From: Dialister hominis
GTDB taxonomy: Bacteria; Bacillota; Negativicutes; Veillonellales; Dialisteraceae
Assembly: GCF_007164725.1 (NCBI RefSeq)
Contig: NZ_AP019697.1
Coordinates: 726,001 to 790,000, forward strand
Direction of reading: 5' to 3'
Length of the DNA stretch: 64,000 nt
A program made the position numbers and the translations under genes. The notes below the pieces were generated by a model that did no database searches, had not been told where the DNA came from, and was given only the letters and a program-made list of their open reading frames with translations. Shown here piece by piece: positions 24,578 to 33,363 of the stretch (position 1 is the stretch's first letter; each line of letters starts with the position of its first letter).

Positions 24578-26156
24578 ATGAAAAATAACAACACTAGCAA
24601 TCATTTTACCGCAGAACAAGGCATTTTGCCAATGTTTCCCTCTGAGATTCTCAATGTCGATGATCCTGTTTTAATGTATGACAGATTTATGGAGGAAATC
24701 GATCTTAAAAAGTACCTTCGTTACATACCGACGCGTGGCGCTGGCAGACCCAGGTATAATCCCGTCAACATGCTGAAAACGATCATCTATGGTTTCGCAG
24801 AAGAAGGATATTGCTCTTTTAGAAAACTTGAAGATAATTGCAGGGTTAATATCAGATATATGTACCTGATGAATTATGAAGCCCCATCCTATCGGACATT
24901 CTGTCATTTCGTGAAGGGCTTTCTTAAGTATTCTCTCAAGGATATCTTTTATTCAATTACGAAAGAACTCTGCGGCAAACTCAACGTGGATTTGCAGCAT
25001 ATATATATTGACGGTTCCAAGTTTGAAGCGAACGCAAATAAATACAGCTGGGTATGGAAGAAATCCGCTGAAAAATCCCGCTACAAGCTTTTTTGCCAAG
25101 ATTACCAGCCTTTTTGAGTTACTCAATGATGATCTTAAGTATGACCATATGAGTGTAAACATCAATACAGAATACGCTCCGGACTATCTGCGTCTGGTAT
25201 TGGATAAATTAAAAGAAATCTGGCAGATTGATGAGACGGCCTTTGTTCATGGAAGCGGGCATCGCAAGTCCGATCATCAACGCAAGTATGAGCAGCTTAA
25301 GGCATATACATCAAAACTTGAAGAATATGTTGAGAAGATACAGATATGCGGTACTTCCAGAAACAGTTACTCGAAGACCGATACGGATGCAACATTCATG
25401 CGAATCAAGTCGGACTACATGGGAAATGATCAGCTTCTGCCTGCATACAATGTCCAAATAGGTGTTGCCGATGAATTTATTGCCGTAATTGATGTTAACC
25501 AGTATCGTTCAGATATGGATTGCTTCGTACCGCTGATGGAGGAATTCCACGAAGTCTATGGGGCTTATCCTAAGTATCCTGTGGCAGATGCAGGATATGG
25601 ATCTCTCAACAATTACATCTATTGCGAGCAGCACGGTATGGAAAAGTATATGAAATTCCCCATGTACAAGAAAGAAACGAAAGACAAGAAATACCATACC
25701 AATCCGTTTCGGCCAATAAACTTTAGAGTTGATGAGAATGGAACCATCCGTTGTCCAAATGACAGGGCTTTCAAATTTATCTATAGACATCTGGTCAGAG
25801 GGAACTTATACGGCAGGCAGGAGGAAGTATTTGAATGCGAAGACTGCCAAGGATGCCCGCTGGCAGAGCAATGTAAAAAGACCCCGAAGAACAAAAGAAT
25901 CTCATTGAGCAGAGAACGGAATAACATGTACCAGGAGGTTCAGGATAATCTGGAAAGCATCCATGGAGCCCTGCTAAGAATGAACCGGTCAATCCAGGCT
26001 GAAGGAACTTTTGGAATCATGAAACATGACAGATGGTACAAAAGAATCGTCAGAAAAGGGATAGATTCTGTAAAAGCCGAGTTATACCTGGTAGCACTTG
26101 GCTATAATTTAAGGAAATACATCACAAAAATAATGCGTATAAGGATTGCCGCCTAA
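24578..26156 (+). pseudogene. IS1182 transposase interrupted by a +1 frameshift
   Basis: Compared with copy 1, a run of five T (2383-2387) has become six T (25089-25094). The first part therefore ends after 179 codons at 25117, and the rest continues in another frame to 26156. Apart from this, only a synonymous change and one F-to-L change (GGATCTTTC to GGATCTCTC, near 25605) are seen in the coding part. The near identity means the break is recent. Slippage on the T-run or a sequencing error are other explanations. Confidence 0.85.
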
Positions 26157-26254
26157 GACAATATAATTAAAAGTCTTATGGGGGGTAAGGGGGCTTACGC
26201 GCATTTTTACGTAAAAGGCTTACAGCAGAGCTAAAAATGATGAAATAAAGACGC

Positions 26255-26304
26255 AAAAAAGAGGCTGCAACAAAATGATTAACCATTTTGTTGCAGCCCC
26301 TTTT
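26255..26304. terminator. Right-end hairpin of IS1182 copy 2, terminator for the lipoprotein gene
   Basis: GAGGCTGCAACAAAATG pairs perfectly, apart from the outermost bases, with CATTTTGTTGCAGCCCC around ATTAAC. An A-run lies on the left and TTTT on the right. Read on the minus strand it directly follows the lipoprotein stop codon and ends in T6. Confidence 0.85.
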
Positions 26305-26848
26305 AAGTCTTGGTCTGCTGGATGTAACTTTCATCTCTCATGAACTGCTTGGTCATATCCATCTGGAACTGGAGCGGTTTTCCTTCTGCCCGGAATTCCA
26401 CGCGTTTTATATTGGGGAATTCGGTCAGCGTATCAACCGTCATAGCGATGAAAAGGGATTCCGATGTTCCGCCTTTGATCTGGTTGACCTCACCCGTGAA
26501 GTTGGCGATAGCCGTTCCGTCCTGAATGGACAGGTCTTTCAGATGAGTGCCGGCAGGGATGAACGGATACTTGGCTTTCCTGTCATACCTGATCATCTCT
26601 TCGACTGCATTCTTGGCTGTGTGATCTTCCGCCTTCACCTTGATGGAAACAGGGAGAATATGAAGAGCATCATCTGTCGGCCTGTAAAATACGAGTGTCG
26701 AAGATTCCTTGGCCGGAACAGATGACGAATTGGCCGATGCAGAAAGAGCTGATGCATTGGAAGCTGGTTTCGATCCGCTGTCAGGGGAACATCCGGCAAG
26801 AACCATGGATAAAATGAGCGCTGAAGCTAAGGCTATTTTTTTTCTCAT
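26303..26848 (-). CDS. GerMN-domain lipoprotein
   Basis: This protein of 181 residues has a lipoprotein signal peptide with lipobox LAGC, the lipidated cysteine being residue 20. A low-complexity A/S/K linker (about 22-50) is followed by a GerMN domain (about 52-170; ENHT-like AEDHTAKNAVEEMIRY, then FTGEVNQIKGGTSESLFIAMTVDTL trimmed in the middle). GerMN domains occur in cell-wall and spore-germination proteins and are thought to bind peptidoglycan or proteins outside the membrane. It is 10 bp downstream of an amidase gene, so a cell-wall role is likely. Two of the three bases of its stop codon (TAA) come from the IS1182 end, so the natural C-terminus may have been longer. Confidence 0.85.
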   Translation of the reverse strand: MRKKIALASALILSMVLAGCSPDSGSKPASNASALSASANSSSVPAKESSTLVFYRPTDDALHILPVSIKVKAEDHTAKNAVEEMIRYDRKAKYPFIPAGTHLKDLSIQDGTAIANFTGEVNQIKGGTSESLFIAMTVDTLTEFPNIKRVEFRAEGKPLQFQMDMTKQFMRDESYIQQTKT

Positions 26849-26858
26849 GGGACCTCCT

Positions 26859-27980
26859 TTATTCTATAGCAGAGAAATAACTTACAAGGCCGTCAAACAG
26901 GCTCTGAGCCATGCTCTTGGGCGCCCAGCTCGAAGTCAGCATCTGGACCCTGTGATTGTTTGTAATGAAACCGACTTCCATCAGGACAGACGGCATGGCG
27001 GTATGAACATTGACATAAAAGTCATTGGAACGTACGCCTCTGTCCGGGATGGATAAAGAGTTGATGGTTGCCTGATGCATCATTTGCGCCAGAAGCAGAT
27101 CGTTGGCGCTTTTTCCATTGTAGTAAGCAGTGATTCCATCAATGCTGGAATTGGCAAAAGAATCAATGTGGATGGATACGAAGGCGTCTGCATGGGCTTC
27201 ATTAGCGACATCGCAGCGAGCCTGAAGTTCTGTCGTTGCATCAGCCCATGGACCGTAGACATCTTTGTCTGCGGAACGTGTCATGACAACCTTGGCGCCA
27301 GCGGATGTCAGAAGATCCCTGAGCGGAAGAGCGATGGAGAGGGTGATATCCTTCTCATAAATATCCTTTTTGCCAAGGTGTCCGATAGCACCGGTATCTG
27401 TTCCGCCATGTCCCGGGTCAAGACAAATAATTTTACCTTTCAGGACGTTTTTCGCTTTGTCAGAGACATCATACGTCTTGGCAGAAGGAGCAGCCACAGC
27501 AGGTGTTGAAACACTCTTGGCCGGTTTTGTGTAAGTCTGTTTTGCTCCCGGAATCGGTATATCTACGACTAAACGATGAGGCTTGTTCAATTTGCTGTCC
27601 GGACGAAGCGCAAAAACACGGATGTCATCCATCTTCTGTGATTTGGATAAGGCGACATCCAGGTATGTGTCTCCATCCTTTTCGGACAATGTCGCAAAAT
27701 CAACTGCCCTTTTATCCATATTGTCAAACTGGGAAGCCGTGCCGCCTTTACTGGTATTTCTTAAGATGACCTCTAAATTTTTGCCGGAATCATCCATTGC
27801 GGCTTCTGCATGAACCGCTTTGGATAAATCCATGACGATCCGGACGAAAGGCGGATTTCCATCATTCCTGGATGTCCAGCGGAAATCGGTCAATTGCGCA
27901 TCCTTTGCCAAAGATGTGGATCCGAACGGTATCAGAAGAAGTACCAAGAGAGGAATAAGTAACTTAAACAGATTCTTCAT
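26859..27980 (-). CDS. N-acetylmuramoyl-L-alanine amidase with AMIN domain
   Basis: This secreted protein of 373 residues has a signal peptide (residues 1-24), an AMIN domain (about 28-140; FRWTSRNDGNPPFVRIVMDLS) for targeting to the cell wall or septum, and an Amidase_3 catalytic domain (about 185-370). Zinc ligands are in LDPGHGGTDTGAIG, in YEKDITLSIA and in FVSIHID; the catalytic Glu is in LMEVGFITN. It cuts between muramic acid and the stem peptide. I chose ATG 27980 because AAAGGA lies 6 bases upstream. It is probably cotranscribed with the GerMN lipoprotein. Confidence 0.93.
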   Translation of the reverse strand: MKNLFKLLIPLLVLLLIPFGSTSLAKDAQLTDFRWTSRNDGNPPFVRIVMDLSKAVHAEAAMDDSGKNLEVILRNTSKGGTASQFDNMDKRAVDFATLSEKDGDTYLDVALSKSQKMDDIRVFALRPDSKLNKPHRLVVDIPIPGAKQTYTKPAKSVSTPAVAAPSAKTYDVSDKAKNVLKGKIICLDPGHGGTDTGAIGHLGKKDIYEKDITLSIALPLRDLLTSAGAKVVMTRSADKDVYGPWADATTELQARCDVANEAHADAFVSIHIDSFANSSIDGITAYYNGKSANDLLLAQMMHQATINSLSIPDRGVRSNDFYVNVHTAMPSVLMEVGFITNNHRVQMLTSSWAPKSMAQSLFDGLVSYFSAIE

Positions 27981-28334
27981 ATTTAATCCTTTCTGGTAAT
28001 AAACCACGTTCCCGTAATCCGGGATTCATTACTTTCATTTGCGTGACATAATTTATTATAGCACGATTGATGTTGATTCCCAAAAACCAATCTTTAAAAA
28101 GAGCCCGCGGCATATAGTATTTTACGATTAAAGAGGAGCATCCAATACAAAATATTTCTTGCTGAATCGTGCAATTAAGGGTGCTCCATTCTGGATTGAT
28201 AAGGCTGAATATGCAGAGTTTATGGAAAATTTCATGAAAGAATTTTGTTTTATTATTGAATTCGTAGTAAAATGTACTATGTATTGTCAAAATAGGTGTA
28301 ATGTAAGTTTCAATACCAGAAGGAGACTTAGAAA
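27981..28334. other. Divergent intergenic region between amidase and deacetylase genes
   Basis: I see no gene. It holds a minus-strand promoter for the amidase (TTGGGA and TATAAT, spacer 16 bp, covering 28055-28082) and a plus-strand promoter for the deacetylase operon (TTGTTT 28245-28250, 17-bp spacer, TAAAAT 28268-28273). GGAGCATC and GGTGCTCC (about 28133 and 28180) form a loose long-range repeat of unknown meaning. Confidence 0.6.
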
Positions 28335-29240
28335 TTGAAGATATCTTTGAAAAGCTGGCAAAAGGCAGCGCTCGTTGCCGCAGCAGCTTTGCTGTCTGTA
28401 TCCTGTTTTGCTCTGGATGGTTTTAGCGGAAATGCTGCAGGAAAACCTGAAGCTGTTGCAGCATCTACAGTGCCGGCTGCTGCATCTAAAAGTACGGCGG
28501 CATTAAAGCCTGGAGAAGCGGTTGTCCACAGAGGACCGGATGTCAAGTATACGGTTCCCGAGGGCGTTTCCATCCTGATGTACCATATGATCGGGAACCA
28601 GTCAGGCAACGCAGCTATTATGAGTGAAGCAAACCTGAGAATTCAAATGAATTATCTTCGTGATCATGGATATCATCCGATTACCATGAAGGAACTGTAT
28701 GACTATGTCACAAAGGGCGCTCCACTTCCGGAAAAGCCGGTCTGCATCACTTTTGATGATGGGTATCTGGACAGTTATACGGTCGTTTATCCTCTGATGA
28801 AAGAGTACGGATTCCCATGGACACTCTTCCTTGTTACTGATGACGTGGGCAAGCCCTATAACCGCATGACCTGGGATCAGCTGCGCGAAATGGCAAACAG
28901 CCACACTGTTACGATTGCCAACCATACGCTTTCTCATCCAAAGCTGCACAATCTCAAGACCAGAGCGGAAAAAGAACGTGAAATCGTAGGTGCCAATCAG
29001 GCTCTGAAGTATCAGCTTGGGATAGATAATGTCTGGCTTGCATATCCGTATGGCGATTATGATGATGAAGTCATTGATGTATGCAAGAAAGCAGGCATCA
29101 AGATGGCAGTTACTACAGATGCAGGGCGCGCACATGTAGGCAGCTATCCGTTTGAATTAAAACGCGCTTATATCGGAAATGACATTTCACTGGCACGCTT
29201 CTCGGAACGCTTGAGTAAGGATAATTATTCTACTGTTTAA
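28335..29240 (+). CDS. Polysaccharide deacetylase family protein
   Basis: This protein of 301 residues starts at TTG after AGAAGGAGAC. It has an N-terminal hydrophobic signal or anchor (residues 6-28) and an A/S/K-rich linker to about 65. The NodB-type deacetylase domain shows VSILMYHMIG (motif near 79-88), the metal Asp pair in CITFDDGYLDSY (about 136-147), two metal His in NHTLSHPKL (about 195-203) and WLAYPYGDYDD. It would remove acetyl groups from a surface polysaccharide or peptidoglycan outside the membrane. It heads a three-gene unit with the next two genes. Confidence 0.9.
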   Translation: MKISLKSWQKAALVAAAALLSVSCFALDGFSGNAAGKPEAVAASTVPAAASKSTAALKPGEAVVHRGPDVKYTVPEGVSILMYHMIGNQSGNAAIMSEANLRIQMNYLRDHGYHPITMKELYDYVTKGAPLPEKPVCITFDDGYLDSYTVVYPLMKEYGFPWTLFLVTDDVGKPYNRMTWDQLREMANSHTVTIANHTLSHPKLHNLKTRAEKEREIVGANQALKYQLGIDNVWLAYPYGDYDDEVIDVCKKAGIKMAVTTDAGRAHVGSYPFELKRAYIGNDISLARFSERLSKDNYSTV

Positions 29241-29267
29241 TGGTTGCAGAAACGTTTAGGAGAGAGA

Positions 29268-30215
29268 ATGAAACGTATTTTTAATAATATTGTTGTAAAG
29301 TTCGTCATAATCACACTTTTGTTTTTCCTGTTCACATCGCCGATCGTCGTACTGTTCGGACCTTTCCCGAATCTGAAGAGGGCCGTAGTCGGTGCAATCA
29401 TGCGCTCCCGCCATCCGCAGTACATTACCTGGCTGTATAACAAGGATGAACTGAACCAGATTCTCGGAACTGTGACAACGACAGACACGCAGAAAGTTTT
29501 CTCGTTCAAGCTTCGTACGGATCCCACTTTGAATTTGAAGAAGATTGAAACGTCAAGATTTGTCGGATACCTTCTTGAAATTCCGAACCCGACGCGCGTT
29601 CAGGTGGCAATGGCTGAGGATATCAACGAGAAGGGGGATACGACAAGCAATATTGCAAAGAAGAATAATGCCGTGGCAGCCATTAACGGCGGCGGATTCT
29701 ATGATCCGAACGGCACGGGGACAGGCAGGCTTCCTTACGGATTTATTCTCCATGAAGGGAAGTACCTTTTAGGACAGCAGGTCGATGATAAGGAAAAGGT
29801 CGATTTTGTTGGCCTGACCAAGAGCGGAAACCTGATAGCCGGCAACTACAATAAGAAGCAGCTGAGTGATCTGGGGGCTGTTGAAGGACTGACCTTCGGA
29901 CCGCCGCTTATCATTAACGGTGAAAAAGTAATTAAAAACGGCGATGGCGGATGGGGTATTTCACCACGATCTGCTATCGGGCAGAAGAAAGACGGAACAA
30001 TCATGTTCCTCGTTATTGATGGAAGACAGCCAGGATACAGCATAGGGGCAACACTCGTGGATGCGCAGAACATGATGTATGAAAACGGCGCTTATATTGC
30101 CGCCAACCTTGACGGCGGTTCTTCTACCACGCTCTACTATAATGGCAAGGTAGTCAATAAACCTGCCGACCTTTTAGGCGAAAGAATGATTCCGACCGCG
30201 TTTATCGTTAAATAA
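29268..30215 (+). CDS. NAGPA-domain (phosphodiester glycosidase family) membrane protein
   Basis: This protein of 315 residues has one N-terminal transmembrane segment (about 11-30). Its outer domain matches the family that includes the uncovering enzyme for GlcNAc-phosphomannose: AAINGGGFYDPNGTG, GLTFGPPLIINGE, SPRSAIGQKKDGT, FLVIDGRQPGYSIGAT and NLDGGSSTTLYYNGK. Many bacterial members act on exopolysaccharides, and the true substrate is unknown. AGGAGAGAG precedes ATG 29268; the frame is open 8 codons further back but without a ribosome site. It lies 27 bp after the deacetylase gene. Confidence 0.87.
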   Translation: MKRIFNNIVVKFVIITLLFFLFTSPIVVLFGPFPNLKRAVVGAIMRSRHPQYITWLYNKDELNQILGTVTTTDTQKVFSFKLRTDPTLNLKKIETSRFVGYLLEIPNPTRVQVAMAEDINEKGDTTSNIAKKNNAVAAINGGGFYDPNGTGTGRLPYGFILHEGKYLLGQQVDDKEKVDFVGLTKSGNLIAGNYNKKQLSDLGAVEGLTFGPPLIINGEKVIKNGDGGWGISPRSAIGQKKDGTIMFLVIDGRQPGYSIGATLVDAQNMMYENGAYIAANLDGGSSTTLYYNGKVVNKPADLLGERMIPTAFIVK

Positions 30216-30226
30216 GGAGGAGCAGA

Positions 30227-31171
30227 TTGAAAAATAAAATTACGAAATTTATGATTTGCTTTGCTCTTGGATTAACGGTTCAGGCAGGCGCCTACCTTTA
30301 CATGGACAGGGTCTTATTTGCACCGCTTGCAAGCGGAGACTACGACATGTCCGATGTAAAGGATAAAGTAGCAGAAGCAGCAGAAAAAGAAGGGAAAAAG
30401 ACTTTCTCCAAGGTAAACGTCAAGGGGAAAGCGTATTATTCCTACGATTACAAGTACATGGCTGACGTAACAGCTGACTCGGTCACCATTTATAAAGCTG
30501 AAAACCTCAGCAATCCGCAGAAGGTGGATCTGAAGAATCAGGGCGTATCCTTCTTCGAATGGATGCCTGACCGCAATCTGGCACTGATGGCGCTGTATCC
30601 TATTCACTGGAATGGCGGACGCTGGGACGTGACGCTGGCCCGTTACAATCCTGAAGGTACGACTCATGAGTCAGATGCACCGATCAGGGATCTTCCGCGT
30701 GATGCCAAAATCGTTTCCGTTGCTTATTCTACAGCGACCAATGCAGTTTACATGAAGATGGAAGTCGGAAAGGGACTGTACCGTATTTACCGTACGGATG
30801 CCAACTATGACACACGCCGTATTTACGTGCAGACCTCCCATATCGGCAAGATTGCTGTATTCTATGATGAAGACAGACTCTTCTACGACGACAGCCAGAA
30901 GGGCATCATGTATACATTTAACGGCGATGACAGCTCCTGGCGCGTCATTTCACCTCCTGGTGCCTTCCGCCTCGTAGGTCTTGGCGATGACAAGACAATT
31001 TATGCCGCCAAAATTAATTCAAAGGGAGAAGCCGTCGCGTATTATACGGGCAAGCTCGGAGTAGGCTTCAAAGAAGTAAAGGCACTCCCGTCACCTGTTG
31101 ATTTCAACTCTGTCACAGTGCATATGATCCATGAAGCAGCTCTTCAGGCGGCTTCCGCTTCGACAAAATAG
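30227..31171 (+). CDS. Membrane-anchored protein of unknown function in the surface polysaccharide operon
   Basis: This protein of 314 residues starts at TTG behind AAGGAGGAG. It has a single N-terminal hydrophobic segment (about 8-25), so the rest is outside the membrane. A charged stretch (DVKDKVAEAAEKEGKK, about 43-58) leads to a domain rich in beta strands with repeated short blocks ending in aromatic and aspartate residues (KYMADVTADSVTIYKAEN, RLFYDDSQKGIMYTFNGDD), which suggests a beta-propeller-like fold. I do not recognise a family. Its place after a deacetylase and a glycosidase-like gene, before a shared terminator, argues for a role in the same envelope polymer. Confidence 0.7.
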   Translation: MKNKITKFMICFALGLTVQAGAYLYMDRVLFAPLASGDYDMSDVKDKVAEAAEKEGKKTFSKVNVKGKAYYSYDYKYMADVTADSVTIYKAENLSNPQKVDLKNQGVSFFEWMPDRNLALMALYPIHWNGGRWDVTLARYNPEGTTHESDAPIRDLPRDAKIVSVAYSTATNAVYMKMEVGKGLYRIYRTDANYDTRRIYVQTSHIGKIAVFYDEDRLFYDDSQKGIMYTFNGDDSSWRVISPPGAFRLVGLGDDKTIYAAKINSKGEAVAYYTGKLGVGFKEVKALPSPVDFNSVTVHMIHEAALQAASASTK

Positions 31172-31197
31172 TGAAATATGAGCCTTTCTCAGGCAGC

Positions 31198-31239
31198 AAA
31201 AACCGTACCGGCAAAAAATCAAAGCCGGTACGGTTTTTT
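31198..31239 (+). terminator. Intrinsic terminator of the surface polysaccharide operon
   Basis: AAAAACCGTACCGGC pairs perfectly with GCCGGTACGGTTTTT around an 11-base A-rich loop and ends in a T-run. Confidence 0.95.
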
Positions 31240-31349
31240 ATTGAAATCTTGTGAATCGGTATGTGCGTAGAAAGAAAATAACAAAAGAAAATGAATTTAT
31301 TTTATTAAGATTAAAAATGAGTGCAAAAGAAAACCCGAATTGCAATAAT

Positions 31350-32507
31350 AAGTTGAACACCCGGCGAATCTTTATACAGTAAGTGCTGCAAGCATTTCTT
31401 CCCTAAAACACTCCTCGGGTGTCTTATAGCCGAGTATTTTTCTTGGCAGGGTGTTGGCCCAGCACTCTACTCTGGAAATGTGTTCCACTGGGTAATCCTG
31501 GATTTTCTTCCCTTTGGGAAGAAATCGACGGAATAAGCCGTTGTGATTCTCATTCGTACATTTGTCGCTGGAGCAGTACGGATGCGCATAATAGATCCGT
31601 GTGTGACTTAGTTTCTCTAGCTCCGACAGGCTAGAAAACTCACTGCCATTGTCTGTCGTAATGCTGAGGAACACTCGGCTGAAACAGCCGCGGAACATTC
31701 CATCCTTCAATTTTCTGAAGGCTGCTATTACAGAGGCACTTTCCTTGTTGGGCAGTTTTCTGATGAGGGAACAGCGTGTCTTGCGCTCAACCAGAGTCAG
31801 CAGTACTTCGTCCTTTGAGCGAGATCCCAGTACAAGGTCACACTCCCAATGCCCGAAATCCTGACGCTCATCCACAGAAGGATCGCGCTCATCTATACTG
31901 CGGCCGAACTTCTTCTTACGCTCACGAACCCGCTTCCTGGCGTTTTTTCGCTTGACGCGCAAGGGCAGGTCAATACTCTTGATTTTTCCTAGGAGCCCCA
32001 GCGTGACATAGTTGTACAGGGTTTTCGTACAGACCATCTCGCCACGTTGAAATTCTCCCGTAACCAGTGCCCTGCCAAAGCAGGCATCGAGCGACCAGTG
32101 ATGTTCCTGAAGTCTCTTCTGCACATAGTCGAGGAATGCTCCCTTTGCTATGGCGTCGCATTTGCGACCACAGTTTTCGCGATGCGCCTCATAGGTGCTT
32201 TGCCCGTCTGCTGCGCGATAGCGTTCCACCTTGCCGTTATAGCAAAGAACCTTGCCACGCTTCACCTCGTTGCGTACCGTATTGACACAGCACCCAATCT
32301 CACGGGCTATGCTCCGATACGATTGCTTGTCGCGGAGACGCGTTTGGATAATGACTCGTTCCTCAAAAGTTAAATGAGCCCCTTTTTTGCGTAACGTATC
32401 CGTGGTAAAATGATTTTGATCCATAGTGATTCTCCTTTGTGGTTGTGTTTTTTGTGCAACTACATTTTACCACAAGGGTTCGCTATGGATTTTTAAGTGT
32501 TCAACTT
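31350..32507 (-). mobile_element. IS30-family insertion sequence
   Basis: The 1158-bp element has ends AAGTTGAACAC ... GTGTTCAACTT, a perfect 11-bp inverted repeat. It is flanked on both sides by AAT (31347-31349 and 32508-32510), a 3-bp target duplication of the size usual for this family. It carries one transposase gene on the minus strand. It sits between the surface polysaccharide operon terminator and the pyrF promoter, which it leaves whole. Confidence 0.92.
31372..32424 (-). CDS. IS30-family transposase
   Basis: This transposase of 350 residues appears intact. It has an N-terminal helix-turn-helix typical of IS30 (LTFEERVIIQTRL, then SYRSIAREIGCCVNTVRNEV, about 35-54). The DDE core shows the first Asp in FGHWECDLVLGS (about 193-204), the second in SITTDNGSEFSSL (about 252-264) and the Glu in CTNENHNGLFRRFLPKG (about 291-307). 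The ATG follows a GGAGA ribosome site. Its high lysine/arginine content fits DNA binding. No other copy is seen in the window. Confidence 0.95.
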   Translation of the reverse strand: MDQNHFTTDTLRKKGAHLTFEERVIIQTRLRDKQSYRSIAREIGCCVNTVRNEVKRGKVLCYNGKVERYRAADGQSTYEAHRENCGRKCDAIAKGAFLDYVQKRLQEHHWSLDACFGRALVTGEFQRGEMVCTKTLYNYVTLGLLGKIKSIDLPLRVKRKNARKRVRERKKKFGRSIDERDPSVDERQDFGHWECDLVLGSRSKDEVLLTLVERKTRCSLIRKLPNKESASVIAAFRKLKDGMFRGCFSRVFLSITTDNGSEFSSLSELEKLSHTRIYYAHPYCSSDKCTNENHNGLFRRFLPKGKKIQDYPVEHISRVECWANTLPRKILGYKTPEECFREEMLAALTV

Positions 32508-32576
32508 AATTATACAATCCGCCGTGCAAAAGAAAATATCCGGAGAAAATTAAGTGTCATTGCCGGGTTTAAATGG

Positions 32577-32582
32577 TATAAT
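32577..32582 (+). promoter_or_regulatory. Extended -10 promoter of pyrF-pyrE
   Basis: TGGTATAAT: a TATAAT hexamer with the upstream TG of extended -10 promoters, 41 bp before pyrF. The -35 position (GTGTCA, 32554-32559) is weak. The IS30 end is about 70 bp upstream of the -10. Confidence 0.55.
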
Positions 32583-32622
32583 GAATCGGATATATATTTA
32601 TAGTCAGGAAGGGAGAGCGAGC

Positions 32623-33363
32623 ATGGAAGAAGAAAAGGAAATCTATAAAGCGGATGATCGTCTGATCGTAGCGCTTGACGTAGATTCTTTTGACAGTATG
32701 AAAGCGCTTGTTGATGAGTTAGGTGATCTGGTTTCCTATTATAAAGTAGGAATGGAACTCTATTATAGTGCCGGCAGCGCAACGATCCATTATTTGAAGG
32801 AACATGGGAAAAAGGTGTTCCTGGATCTAAAGCTGCATGACATTCCGAATACGGTGGGACACAGCGTCGCTTCCGTTACCAGATTAGGCGTAAATCTTAT
32901 TACGGTCCATGCTGGAGGCGGAAGAGCCATGATGCAGGCTGCTGCGCGTTATGCCAAAATAACCGCTGATGAATTAGAAGTGGAAAGACCAAAGATTCTG
33001 GCAGTAACAGTTCTTACCAGCTTTGATGATAAAGGCTGGCAGGAAATCGGAGGACATCTTCCGATCCAGGATCATGTACTTGAACTGGCATCCCTTGCCA
33101 AGGAGGCAGGCGTTGACGGTGTCGTAGCATCCCCGAAGGAAGCAACTTCCATCCGTGAGATGGCTGGAGATGATTTTCTCATCGTTACGCCGGGCATACG
33201 TCCTGCATTTGCACAGACGGATGACCAGAAGCGTATAGCAACGCCATCCCAGGCATTTAAAGACGGAGCTTCAATGCTGGTCATTGGCCGTCCTATTACA
33301 CAGGCAATTGATCCGAAGGCAGCAACCCGCCTGATTTTAAAAGAGATAAAGGAGAATGCATGA
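32623..33363 (+). CDS. pyrF: Orotidine 5'-phosphate decarboxylase
   Basis: This barrel enzyme of 246 residues makes UMP from OMP, the last step of de novo pyrimidine synthesis. The catalytic Asp-Lys-Asp core is in FLDLKLHDIPNTV, near residues 64-76. The phosphate-binding end is TPGIRPA and VIGRPIT. ATG 32623 follows GGAAGGGAGAG; upstream in-frame codons lack a ribosome site. The stop overlaps the pyrE start (ATGA), so the pair is translationally coupled. Confidence 0.95.
   Translation: MEEEKEIYKADDRLIVALDVDSFDSMKALVDELGDLVSYYKVGMELYYSAGSATIHYLKEHGKKVFLDLKLHDIPNTVGHSVASVTRLGVNLITVHAGGGRAMMQAAARYAKITADELEVERPKILAVTVLTSFDDKGWQEIGGHLPIQDHVLELASLAKEAGVDGVVASPKEATSIREMAGDDFLIVTPGIRPAFAQTDDQKRIATPSQAFKDGASMLVIGRPITQAIDPKAATRLILKEIKENA

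Larger units (their letters stand above)
24483..26304 (+). mobile_element. IS1182-family insertion sequence, copy 2 (frameshifted transposase)
   Basis: The 1822-bp element is almost identical to copy 1 (1778-3596). It has three single-base length differences in homopolymer runs and a few substitutions. The ends again carry AAAAGGGG-type inverted repeats; AA flanks both sides, which is too short to call a target duplication. It lies between the operon terminator and the convergent GerMN lipoprotein gene, touching the latter's stop codon. Confidence 0.93.

Noticed and set aside
24578-26156. Two separate transposase genes in IS1182 copy 2
   Set aside because: Comparison with copy 1 shows one gene broken by a single extra T, not two genes; the second apparent start lies within the first reading.
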